Source of the DNA: Aureococcus anophagefferens
Lineage: Eukaryota > Sar > Pelagophyceae > Pelagomonadales > Pelagomonadaceae
NCBI RefSeq assembly: GCF_000186865.1
Contig: NW_008705593.1
Span: forward strand, 223,053-276,267
Length of the DNA stretch: 53,215 nt
Direction: 5' to 3'
In this document: piece by piece, positions 26,411-34,421 of the stretch
Position numbering within the stretch: position 1 is the stretch's first letter
How the letters are laid out: the number at the start of each line of letters is the position of its first letter
Notes under the pieces: generated by a model
The model's input: only the letters and a program-made list of their open reading frames with translations
Databases searched by the model: none
What the model was told of the DNA's origin: nothing
Translations under genes and position numbers: made by a program

Positions 26411-29400
26411 TCAACACGCGAACGCCGCCGCGGACGCCAGGACGCACGCGCTGTCGAAGCAGCCCGCGCCCATGATGTAAACATGGGTCTGCGGGCCTTT
26501 GAGGAACTTGGAGCACCAGACGCCCGGGTCCCAGACGCTGTCGTGGTAGTTGTCGAACCAGTGGTCCTGGGCGTAGTAGGCCGCGAAGGCCGCGTCCTGC
26601 GCCGCGGCCGCGTCGCCGGAGAGCGGCACGCGCGCGCACGCATTCTCCGGCGGCGGGCTCGCCCGGACCTCGCGTCGGAAGTCGGCGATGGAATCCGCGG
26701 CGCCCTGCTTCCAGCCGCGGTACCAGTCCATGACCGCGCCGTGGAGCTCGACGACGTGGTCCTCGTAGTCGTCCCGGTCGAAGTGGGACGCGAGCAGCTC
26801 CGGCAGCTCGTGCCAGTTCTTCACGGTCAGGCCCAGGCCCAGCCGCTCGTAGAAGCCCGCGGGGTCCTCGCAGCCCTTGAAGGCCACGGGGTTCTCCATG
26901 ATGGGGATGGCCCCCATCTCCAACGCTTCCGAGACGCACCCGGACACGTACGTGTCGCCGGCCGGACAGAGCGCGAAGACCGAATCGGCGAGCATCTCCA
27001 GGTAGTCGACCTCCTCGCTCGCGTCGTTCGCGAAAAAGGCGTTCTGCCACGCGTTGTCCGCGTGGATGTCCACGAGCGCGAAGACGTAGGGCCGGCCGCG
27101 GACGGCGTCGGACAGAGCGTCGAGGCTCTCGTTGAAGACCTTCTGCAACTCCCTCCGCGACGGCTTGCGGTACGTGACGTGCCCCTTGATGCCAAAGGCG
27201 AAGGTCCGCTCCAAAACGGGCTTCGCCGTCGGCAGGGCCGCCAGGAAGTCCGCCAAGGGCCCGTACTCGATGCCGAACGGCAGCAGCGTCGCGCCGTCCA
27301 TGGCGCCGTTGTCGCCGTAGGACGACCGCGCGTAGTGGTGGACGCTCGCCGGGAGCCGGACCTTGCAGGCCCAGTCCGTGGCCTCGACGAGCGTCAGGGG
27401 CACGGGCTGCTCCAAGAGGGACATGAGCGCGGGCGCCAGGAGCAGCCGGTCGACGCCCGCGAACGTGTAGGCGCAGCCGGGGTCGACGGCGCCGCCGGGC
27501 GCGTCGCCCGTCGCGACCTCGGCCATGACGGAGTAGATGACGACGTCGCCCGGCTCGAAGACGGCCGAGGCCACGAGCGCGTCGAGGTCGGCGTAGGCCA
27601 CGCCCTCGAAGGCGACGCCCGCGGGCAGGAGCGGCCCGAGGAACGTGAGGACCGTCGTCGCCGCCTCGTACTCGAGAGCGTGGTAGACGCGGATGACGTC
27701 CGTCGCCGGCGCCTCGGCGGGGATGGCGGCGACGACGGCCTCGCCGCCGCAGGCGAACGCGGACGCGGACGCCGGCGCGCAGGCCGCGTCGAAGCACGGC
27801 GCTTGGGTCCAGCCGTCGGGCCCGTTCTCGTACTTGCTGCACCAGCTGCCGCCGTCGAAGGGCGAGTCGCGGTAGTCGTCGAACCAGTGGTCCCGCGCGT
27901 AGTAGGCCTCGAAGGCCGCGTCCTGCGCCGCGACCTCGTCGTCGGAGAGCGCCACGCGCGCGCACGCGTTCTCCGGCGGCGGGCTCGCCCGGACCTCGCG
28001 GCGGAAGGCGACGATGTCGTCCGCGACGTCCTTCTTCCACGCCGCCCACCAGTCCATGACCGCGTCGTGGAGCTCGACGATGTGGTCCTCGTAGTCGTCG
28101 CGGTCGAAGTGGAAGGCGAGGAGCTCCGGCAGCTCGTGCCAGTTCTTCACGGTGACGTTCAGTCCCAGAGCTTCGTAGTAGCCCGCGGGATCTTCGCAGC
28201 CCTTGAAGGCCACGGGGTTCTCCATGATGGGGATGGCCCCCATCTCGAGCGCCTCGGTCGCGCAGCCCGTCACGTAGGAGTCGCCCGAGGGGCAGAGCAG
28301 GAAGACGGCCCGCGCGAGCATGCCGAGGTAGTCGACGCCGTAGTCTCGTCCGTCGTCGTCGTTGTCGTACTGGTTGCGGAGCTCGAACACGAAGGGCCGG
28401 CCGCGGACGGCATCCACGAGCGCGCCCCGCGACGCGCCGTAGAGGCGGTCGAGCTCCGCGCGCGACGGCTTCCGGTACTCGAGCGTGTTCTGGAGCCCGA
28501 ACGCGAGCGGCCGGTCGAGCACGCGGCGCGACGTATTCCTCGCGGCCACGAAGTCGTCCAAGGGGTGGTACTCGGGTCCAAAGGGGAGCAGCGTCGCGTG
28601 GTCCATGACGCCGTTGGACGAGTAGGACGTGCGCACGTAGTTGTGGACGCTCGCGGGCGGCCGGCTCTTGCAGGACCAGTCTTCGAAGCCCTCGACGAGC
28701 GTGAGGGGCACGCGCTGCTCGAGGAGGGACATGAACGCCGGCGCGAGGAGGAGCGGATCGCTGTCGGCCCAGTTGTAGACGCACCTGGGGTTGATCTCGA
28801 CGCCCGCGGGCGTGTCGCGGGTGCGGATGTTTTGCGTCGGATCGTAGACGACGACGTCGCCGGGCGCGAACGGCGCGTCCTCGACTAGAATCGCGAGGTC
28901 GTCGTAGCCGACGAACTCGAAGGCCACGCCGTCGGGCAAAACCTCCGAGATGAAATATTCGAGCGTGATCCCAGCCCAGCCCTCGAATCCTGTCGTGAAG
29001 ACGCGGATGACGTCCGTCGCCTCGGGGATTTCGACGCCGACGTCCGCCGCCGCCGCCGCGCCGCCGCAGGCGAAGGCCGCCGCGGACGGCGGCGCGCAGG
29101 CGGGGTCGAAGCACGGCGCGCCTCGGGACCAGCCTCTTGGCCCGTTCTCGTACTTGCTACACCAGTTCCCGCCGTCGAAGGGCGAGTCGTGGTAGTCGTC
29201 GAACCAGTGGTCCCGCGCGTAGTAGGCCTCGAAGGCCGCGTCCTGCGCCGCGACCTCGTCGTCGGAGAGCGCCACGCGCGCGCACGCGTTCTCCGGCGGC
29301 GGGTTCGCCCGGACCTCGCGGCGGAAGGCGACGATGTCGTCCGCGACGTCCTTCTTCCACGCCGCCCACCAGTCCGTGACCGCGTCGTGGAGCTCGACGA

Positions 29401-30352
29401 CGTGGTCCTCGTAATCGTCGCGGTCGAAGTGGAAGGCGAGGAGCTCCGGCAGCTCGTGCCAGTTCTTCACGGTGAGGTTCAGTCCTAGAGCTTCGTAGTA
29501 GCCCGCGGGATGTGCGCAGCCCTTGAAGGCCGCGGGGTTCTCCATGATGGGGATGGCCCCCATCTCGAGCGCCTCGGTCGCGCAGCCCGTCACGTAGGAG
29601 TCGCCCGAGGGGCAGAGCAGGAAGACGGCCCGCGCGAGCATGGCGAGGTAGTCGACGCCGTAGCCGCCGCGGCCCGGCGCGTCCGTCCAGTGGGGGTCCT
29701 CGTGGATGTCCTCGAGCGCGAAGACGTAGGGCCGGCCGCGGACGGCGTCGGACAGCGCGTCGAGGCTCTCGTTGAAGACCTTCTGCAACTCCCTCCGCGA
29801 CGGCTTGCGGTACGTGACGTGCCCCTTGATGCCAAAGGCGAAGGTCCGCTCCAAAACGGGCTCCGCCGTCGGCAGGGCCGCCAGGAAGTCCGCCAAGGCG
29901 TACTCGACGCCGAACGGCGCGAGGCGCGCGCGGTCCATGACGCCGTCGCCGTAGCTCGTGCGGATGGGGTTGTGGATCGATGTCGGGAGATTCGATTTGC
30001 AGGCCCAGTCGGAGATTTCCACCAAGGTCAGCGGCGTGTCCTGCTCGAAGAGGGCCATGACCGCGGGCGCCGACAGGAGCGGGTCGGCGCCGGACCACGC
30101 GTACGCGCAATCCGGGTCGACGTCGCCGCCGCCGGGGACGGCGTTCACCGCGAGGTTCGCGCGCAGGCTAAAAATGACGACGTCGCCGGGCGCGAAGGGC
30201 CGCTCGGCCGCGAGCGCGTCGAGGCCGTCGTACGTCGCTCCCTCGAACGTCGCGCCTTCCGGGAGCAACGGCGCGACGAACGCGAAGAGCGTCGTCCTAG
30301 GCATTGAGATGCCGTCGCCGTTGTCGTACCAAACTTTGATCACATCGGTTTT
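26411..30352 (-). repeat. Three 1320-bp coding repeats, mosaic identity
   Basis: Copy 1 is about 30352-29057, copy 2 about 29035-27740 and copy 3 about 27715-26411. Copy 1 and copy 2 are nearly identical over 29188-29650 / 27868-28330 (offset 1320 bp). Copy 1 and copy 3 are nearly identical over 29701-29898 / 27061-27258 (offset 2640 bp), where copy 2 has clearly diverged. The patchwork points to gene conversion or repeated unequal exchange. Confidence 0.85.
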
Positions 30353-30505
30353 GAAGGCCTCGTCGGCCTCGGCGAGGGCCGGGGGGCGCGGGCGCGTGCC
30401 GATGGCGATGGTGCCGAGGGCGAGGAGGGCGGCGAGGCCCAGGACGACGCCCGGGCGCCGGCGCGCCGGGGGGTCGAGCTCCTCGTACCCGGCCATCGTC
30501 CGCAT
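26411..30505 (-). CDS. Type II membrane protein with three tandem exostosin (GT47)-like domains
   Basis: 1364 aa. A cytosolic N-terminus, one membrane anchor (VVLGLAALLALGTIAIGT, about 19-36) and three lumenal copies of a ~440-residue domain. Each copy runs from DVIRV/DVIKV, through LTLVE...DW(S/A)CK and FGIKGHVTYRKPSR, to LCPSGDSYVTGCATEALEMG, AIPIMENP and NWHELPELL. It ends in a Cys-containing spacer (NWCSKYENG...FDPAC...FACGG). The C-P-x-G-D-S...E-A-L-E-x-G-x-I-P-I pattern is that of exostosin and RXYLT1-like glycosyltransferases of the Golgi; sugar and acceptor unknown. Copies are spaced exactly 1320 bp and parts are nearly identical at DNA level. The start at 30505 (MRTMAGYEELD) is chosen because it shortly precedes the anchor; an upstream frame is Arg-rich. 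Confidence 0.8.
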   Translation of the reverse strand: MRTMAGYEELDPPARRRPGVVLGLAALLALGTIAIGTRPRPPALAEADEAFKTDVIKVWYDNGDGISMPRTTLFAFVAPLLPEGATFEGATYDGLDALAAERPFAPGDVVIFSLRANLAVNAVPGGGDVDPDCAYAWSGADPLLSAPAVMALFEQDTPLTLVEISDWACKSNLPTSIHNPIRTSYGDGVMDRARLAPFGVEYALADFLAALPTAEPVLERTFAFGIKGHVTYRKPSRRELQKVFNESLDALSDAVRGRPYVFALEDIHEDPHWTDAPGRGGYGVDYLAMLARAVFLLCPSGDSYVTGCATEALEMGAIPIMENPAAFKGCAHPAGYYEALGLNLTVKNWHELPELLAFHFDRDDYEDHVVELHDAVTDWWAAWKKDVADDIVAFRREVRANPPPENACARVALSDDEVAAQDAAFEAYYARDHWFDDYHDSPFDGGNWCSKYENGPRGWSRGAPCFDPACAPPSAAAFACGGAAAAADVGVEIPEATDVIRVFTTGFEGWAGITLEYFISEVLPDGVAFEFVGYDDLAILVEDAPFAPGDVVVYDPTQNIRTRDTPAGVEINPRCVYNWADSDPLLLAPAFMSLLEQRVPLTLVEGFEDWSCKSRPPASVHNYVRTSYSSNGVMDHATLLPFGPEYHPLDDFVAARNTSRRVLDRPLAFGLQNTLEYRKPSRAELDRLYGASRGALVDAVRGRPFVFELRNQYDNDDDGRDYGVDYLGMLARAVFLLCPSGDSYVTGCATEALEMGAIPIMENPVAFKGCEDPAGYYEALGLNVTVKNWHELPELLAFHFDRDDYEDHIVELHDAVMDWWAAWKKDVADDIVAFRREVRASPPPENACARVALSDDEVAAQDAAFEAYYARDHWFDDYRDSPFDGGSWCSKYENGPDGWTQAPCFDAACAPASASAFACGGEAVVAAIPAEAPATDVIRVYHALEYEAATTVLTFLGPLLPAGVAFEGVAYADLDALVASAVFEPGDVVIYSVMAEVATGDAPGGAVDPGCAYTFAGVDRLLLAPALMSLLEQPVPLTLVEATDWACKVRLPASVHHYARSSYGDNGAMDGATLLPFGIEYGPLADFLAALPTAKPVLERTFAFGIKGHVTYRKPSRRELQKVFNESLDALSDAVRGRPYVFALVDIHADNAWQNAFFANDASEEVDYLEMLADSVFALCPAGDTYVSGCVSEALEMGAIPIMENPVAFKGCEDPAGFYERLGLGLTVKNWHELPELLASHFDRDDYEDHVVELHGAVMDWYRGWKQGAADSIADFRREVRASPPPENACARVPLSGDAAAAQDAAFAAYYAQDHWFDNYHDSVWDPGVWCSKFLKGPQTHVYIMGAGCFDSACVLASAAAFAC

Positions 30506-30651
30506 AGGCCGGGGGGTGGTTGAGGGTCGCGTCGGGCGTACCAGGAGCGCGGGGTGTCGCTCTGCCCAGAGCTGGGCGCACCTGAATCGGCGTCGCCTTG
30601 CCACAGCTCGCTCGTCCGTGCTCGAGCACACAGACCGCCGACGCACGCACG
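30506..30651. promoter_or_regulatory. Divergent promoter interval, GT47-like / MYND-Sel1
   Basis: 146 bp between divergent starts. No distinct box is visible. Confidence 0.3.
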
Positions 30652-31701
30652 ATGTTCGACAAGGAGAAAGTCCGAGAGTTTGAGAAGAAGAAGGCGCTCA
30701 AGAAAACCCCTGTGGGTCCGTGCGTAATCTGCGGCGACGACGCTGCGTTTCATTGCCCGTGCGAGACCGTCCAGTACTGCTCGAAGAAATGCCTCGCCTA
30801 TCGAGGGGAACGAGGCCATTGGATGGTCTGCAGAAGGATGCGAGACGAGCAACGGGCGGCGGTGGCGACGGCGGATTGGGTGAAATCGCTCACGGGTTTG
30901 GACGACACGCGCGCGAAGCCGGAGCCGCTCTCCACGGCGTCCACGCGGGACCAATCCGGGTGCGCGATCTGCTCACAGAAGTGGGACGCGAACGTTGACG
31001 AGGTCCAGGACGAGCTTCAGTTCTGCTGCGCCCGGAAGATCTGCACGTTGTGCGCGGCAAAATATAGACGAAAAGCGTGTCCGCTGTGTTGGGCGCCTTA
31101 TCCAAAAAATCACAAGGAGATGGTACGTCTTCTTCATCGTCATGCGATGAACTCGCAGCCGGTAGCCATCTCATATTTGGCTGATATATATCGCACCGGA
31201 GGCCTCGGCCTCGAGAAGAACGTGAAACAGGCCGTGAAATTCTACCACGAGGCCTCGGAGCTCGGGTTCGCGTATGCGTCGGGAGTTCTTGCACGCATGT
31301 ACGATTTGGGCGAGGATGGAGTCAGAATTGATAAGGACAAGTCGATTGAGCTGTCGCGCATCGCCGCGGACCAGGGATATGTTCAGGCGCAATACCACAT
31401 GGCGAATGAATTAAAGGGCACAGCAAACTACGAAGAATCTTTCGTGTACTGTAAACTTGCCGCGGAGCAAGGCCATACTTCATCTCAACGGAATCTCGGG
31501 GCACACTACCTCAGCGGCTTTGGCGGGCATCGTGATGTTGATAAAGCCAGACTTTGGTTCGCGCGCGCGGCCGCCAAAGGCGAAGAGACATCCAGAAAAT
31601 TGGTTGCTGAAATCGACGCGACCCGGGCCCTTGCCGGAACCTCCGAGTCCGACTTCATTGACATTATCAAGAAGAGGCTCGCAGACCTAAACTTAGCCTA
31701 G
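30652..31701 (+). CDS. MYND zinc-finger protein with RING-like Cys cluster and Sel1 repeats
   Basis: 349 aa. MYND finger at 24-60: CVICGDD, HCPCETVQYCSKKCLAYRG, then H-W-M-V-C. A second Cys-rich cluster lies at about 103-150 (GCAICSQKW, CCARKICTLCAAKY, ACPLCW), RING-like. The C-terminal ~180 residues are Sel1-type helical repeats: AISYLADIYRTGGLGLEKN, AVKFYHEASELGFAYAS, ARMYDLGEDGVRIDKDKS, LAAEQGHTSSQRNLGAHYL, KARLWFARAAAKGEE. It is likely a protein-protein adaptor. MYND/Sel1 families are expanded in pelagophytes, to my knowledge. Base composition is AT-richer than neighbours. The stop is 2 bp from the convergent phosphatase stop. Confidence 0.85.
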   Translation: MFDKEKVREFEKKKALKKTPVGPCVICGDDAAFHCPCETVQYCSKKCLAYRGERGHWMVCRRMRDEQRAAVATADWVKSLTGLDDTRAKPEPLSTASTRDQSGCAICSQKWDANVDEVQDELQFCCARKICTLCAAKYRRKACPLCWAPYPKNHKEMVRLLHRHAMNSQPVAISYLADIYRTGGLGLEKNVKQAVKFYHEASELGFAYASGVLARMYDLGEDGVRIDKDKSIELSRIAADQGYVQAQYHMANELKGTANYEESFVYCKLAAEQGHTSSQRNLGAHYLSGFGGHRDVDKARLWFARAAAKGEETSRKLVAEIDATRALAGTSESDFIDIIKKRLADLNLA

Positions 31702-31703
31702 TC

Positions 31704-33035
31704 TTAAAACGAACTCCCCCCCGCGGCCGCGTCGCCGACGACCGCGCCGGCGCCCGCCGCGCACGCGCGCGACCACGCGGCGCCCTCGAGCGCCACCGCG
31801 GAGAGCTTCGCGAGGAACGCATCCAGATCCTCGAAGTCGAGCGCGACGTAAAAGTCCGTCGGCGCGCCGTAGCACGCGCCGGCCGTCGCGCCGTCGTAGA
31901 GCACGCGGACCGCGCGCCCGTGCGGCGTCTTGTAGACCTCGAGCGCGACGCAGGCGCAGAAGGGCGGCCACTTGTGGTCGTACATGTCGAGGGCGACGAG
32001 GAGCGGCTTGACGGTCGTGTCGTGGCCCGACATGAGGCGGAGCGTCGGCGTCTCCGCCGCGGCCGCGGCCGCGAGCGCGGCCCGGAGCTCGGCGACGAGC
32101 GGCCCCGCGCCCAGCCGGAGCACCGCGGCCTGGTCCGCGTCGTCGACGCCGACGCCGAGGAGCGTCGCGACCTCGGCGGCGGCGAGGTCGTCGAGCGCCT
32201 GGAGCTCGTCGACGTCGAGGCCCCAGGGCAGCGCGCCGCCCTCGGACGCGAGCGCGATCAACGCGTCCTTCAGCGGCACGTTCAGCACGGGGAAGTCGAA
32301 GCCCGAGTCCGCGGGGACCTTTTTCAGCAACGAGTCCACCACGGGCCCCTTGTCCGGCGGCGGCGCCGCGCGGCGCTGGGCGCGGAGCTCCTGCCAGAAC
32401 GCGTTGAGGCGGTCGCAGCGCCGGAGGTTCGGAGTGAGCGTCTCCTCGGACGCGTGCGCGGCGTCCGCGTCGACGGGCCCGGACGCGCCGAGGCCGACCA
32501 GGACGCCGCGGAGCGTCAGGGCGCAGCGCGCGACGTGCGTCGTCCGCGCTTCGACGCGGTCGGCCCAGAAGGCCGGGTCGTCGGCGCCGAGGCGCGCCGC
32601 GTAGCGGCTCCGCAGGCGCCGCCCCAGGCCCTCCGCCTGCGCCAGCCCCACGGCCGTGAGCTCGCCGGCGCGGCCGCCGCCGGGCAGCACGGTCTCGCGC
32701 TGCTTCGCGTCGACCATGGACGGCGGCGGCGCCGCGGTCGTGCCGCGGCCGCGCAGCCGGACGACGTCGTCGACGCCCGCGTCGATGCCCGCGGAGAGGC
32801 GCGCGCTCGCGGCGCAGCCGTCCCAGGCGTGGCCCTGGACGACGGGCGTGTCGAGGCCGAAGAGCGGCGTGCGCGCGCCGTGGCGGAAGTAGCAGCTCAC
32901 GTGCAGCAGCTCGTAGCCCTCCGGCGCCGCGCTCGGGCTCGCGCTCAGCGCCGAGCAGCGCCGCGTGCCGCCGAGCAGGCCCGCGCCGGCGCAGGCCGCC
33001 GCGCGCACGAGCATGTTGCCGCGCACGAGCAGCAT
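31704..33035 (-). CDS. Histidine acid phosphatase, ACP6-like
   Basis: 443 aa from the ATG at 33035 (MLLVRGNMLVRAAACAGAG), which gives a mitochondrial or secretory-type leader; the frame stays open further upstream without family sequence. The histidine phosphatase motif RHGARTPL holds the nucleophile His, GELTAVGLAQAEGLGRRLR follows, and LMSGHDTTVKPLL supplies the proton donor H-D. Motif spacing and a long internal region before S-G-H-D resemble lysophosphatidic acid phosphatase ACP6 more than phytases. Expected reaction: hydrolysis of phosphate monoesters such as lysophosphatidate. Confidence 0.85.
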   Translation of the reverse strand: MLLVRGNMLVRAAACAGAGLLGGTRRCSALSASPSAAPEGYELLHVSCYFRHGARTPLFGLDTPVVQGHAWDGCAASARLSAGIDAGVDDVVRLRGRGTTAAPPPSMVDAKQRETVLPGGGRAGELTAVGLAQAEGLGRRLRSRYAARLGADDPAFWADRVEARTTHVARCALTLRGVLVGLGASGPVDADAAHASEETLTPNLRRCDRLNAFWQELRAQRRAAPPPDKGPVVDSLLKKVPADSGFDFPVLNVPLKDALIALASEGGALPWGLDVDELQALDDLAAAEVATLLGVGVDDADQAAVLRLGAGPLVAELRAALAAAAAAETPTLRLMSGHDTTVKPLLVALDMYDHKWPPFCACVALEVYKTPHGRAVRVLYDGATAGACYGAPTDFYVALDFEDLDAFLAKLSAVALEGAAWSRACAAGAGAVVGDAAAGGSSF

Positions 33036-33087
33036 TGCTTGTCGAGCTGCAGCACTAAGCCGTGGCGCATGCGCAGGGCGGCCCCAG

Positions 33088-34351
33088 GCTAGGAAGGGCC
33101 GGCCCTTATTCCGGCCCCTACCGGGGGTACCTCGACGGGCTGCAAGGTCGCCTCCGCCGTGGCTGAAACTTTGTGTACTTCCGCTCGGTGGTGCTGCGGT
33201 TGAGCCCACGGGCCGGCTTCGCGAACCGTGAGGGGCGTGACGACGCGCTAGTGTCGCAAAAACAGCGATTTTGGGGGGGTGTCCCTAATTCCGGCCCCCC
33301 CTTGTAGCGCGCGCTTAGCGCAGCGAGCGGCCCCATGGGCGCGATCCATGTTCTCCCAGCACCCCAGGGGGGCGAGGCGGGTGCAAAAGGCCGCCGACAG
33401 ACCACAGGCGACGCTGGTCGCGGCTGCGATGGGCCATTTTGCTGGGTTTCGTGTGGTGCGGTGGCCGCAATCTCAGCACCGCCGGCCGCGCGGTGACCCC
33501 GGGCGCAGGCGGCCTGTTCCGGTGCCCGGTGCGACCCCGCTCCCCCGTGCGGGCCGAGACGGGTGGGGAGCGGCCCCGGAGGCACCTCTAGAGTGCCACG
33601 GTACGCGCTTTACCGGCGACTGCGGGGGCACAAGTAGGGGCTCGACGAGGCACACGCGTTGGTCGCCCGTGGTGGCATTCTTTTCAAACGTTTGGCGCCC
33701 ACGATCCGAGGTAGTACTCGTGCGACCACGCAGGTGTGATGGGACCGTCGGCGTTGGCGTTTTCGGCGTGGATCAAGCAGGTGTTCGAAATCATGTGGAT
33801 GAAGTCGCGCTGCTCCACGAAGTAGGTCGATTCGAGCCGCTGTGAGCGCCCTCCGAGTCACCGGGCGCCGCGTCTGGTCGATAGACTTGGTTCGAAACAC
33901 ACGGACACGACGACACGCCCGTCGCAGGCGTCCTAGCCTCTCGCCAACGAATTGGCGCCTCTCGCGCTTTTCGTCTCCGACCAGCAGTCCATCGGCGTGC
34001 GCCGGTCCTCGAACAGCAGGATGGCTCGGAATCGCCGCCCGCGCAATAGAGATGAGCTCCGAACGCTCGAGTCGCACGCGCGCAGCCGTCCGACGACGAA
34101 GTACGGCTGCGACGTCGCAGCGCGTGCCGTAGAGATGCTCTGGTGCGTCCTCACGCGAGCGCGCGACGGTGTTTCCGGTCGGAATCGATGCGCCAGAAGT
34201 AACGCGTGGACATGGCTAAAAGCCATTGGAAGGTAGGCAGCGCGCGGTCGCAGCATCGCGCGCGCAGAGCCCGCAATCAGCTCCTCACGCCGCTCTCCCA
34301 GGGGGGCCGGAATTGAGGTCGGGGCCGGGGTTAGGGACGGCCCTTCCTAGC
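33088..34351. repeat. Gene-free block bounded by ~31-bp inverted repeats
   Basis: GCTAGGAAGGGCCGGCCCTT at 33088-33107 begins a 31-bp arm (to 33118); its inverted partner is at 34321-34351. The arms agree at 27 of 31 positions. A second inverted pair lies inside: AATTCCGGCCCCCCCT (33286-33301) against AGGGGGGCCGGAATT (34300-34314). The 1.2 kb between has several short frames on both strands, none with a recognisable domain. It looks like a non-autonomous element or remnant; no target-site duplication is clear. Confidence 0.5.
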
Positions 34352-34421
34352 GTTGCCGTCAAGGAGCAGATACGCTGAGGCCCCATCTCTAGCGCCGCGC
34401 CTGCTCTCACTCCCGGGCACC

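Noticed and set aside
26231..28888. Plus-strand frame of 885 codons with repeated segments
   Set aside because: It is the antisense of the triple-repeat glycosyltransferase-like gene; its repeats simply reflect the coding repeats.
32965..33209. 58-residue N-terminal extension of the acid phosphatase
   Set aside because: It runs into the inverted-repeat block and shows no family sequence; the ATG at 33035 gives a credible leader.
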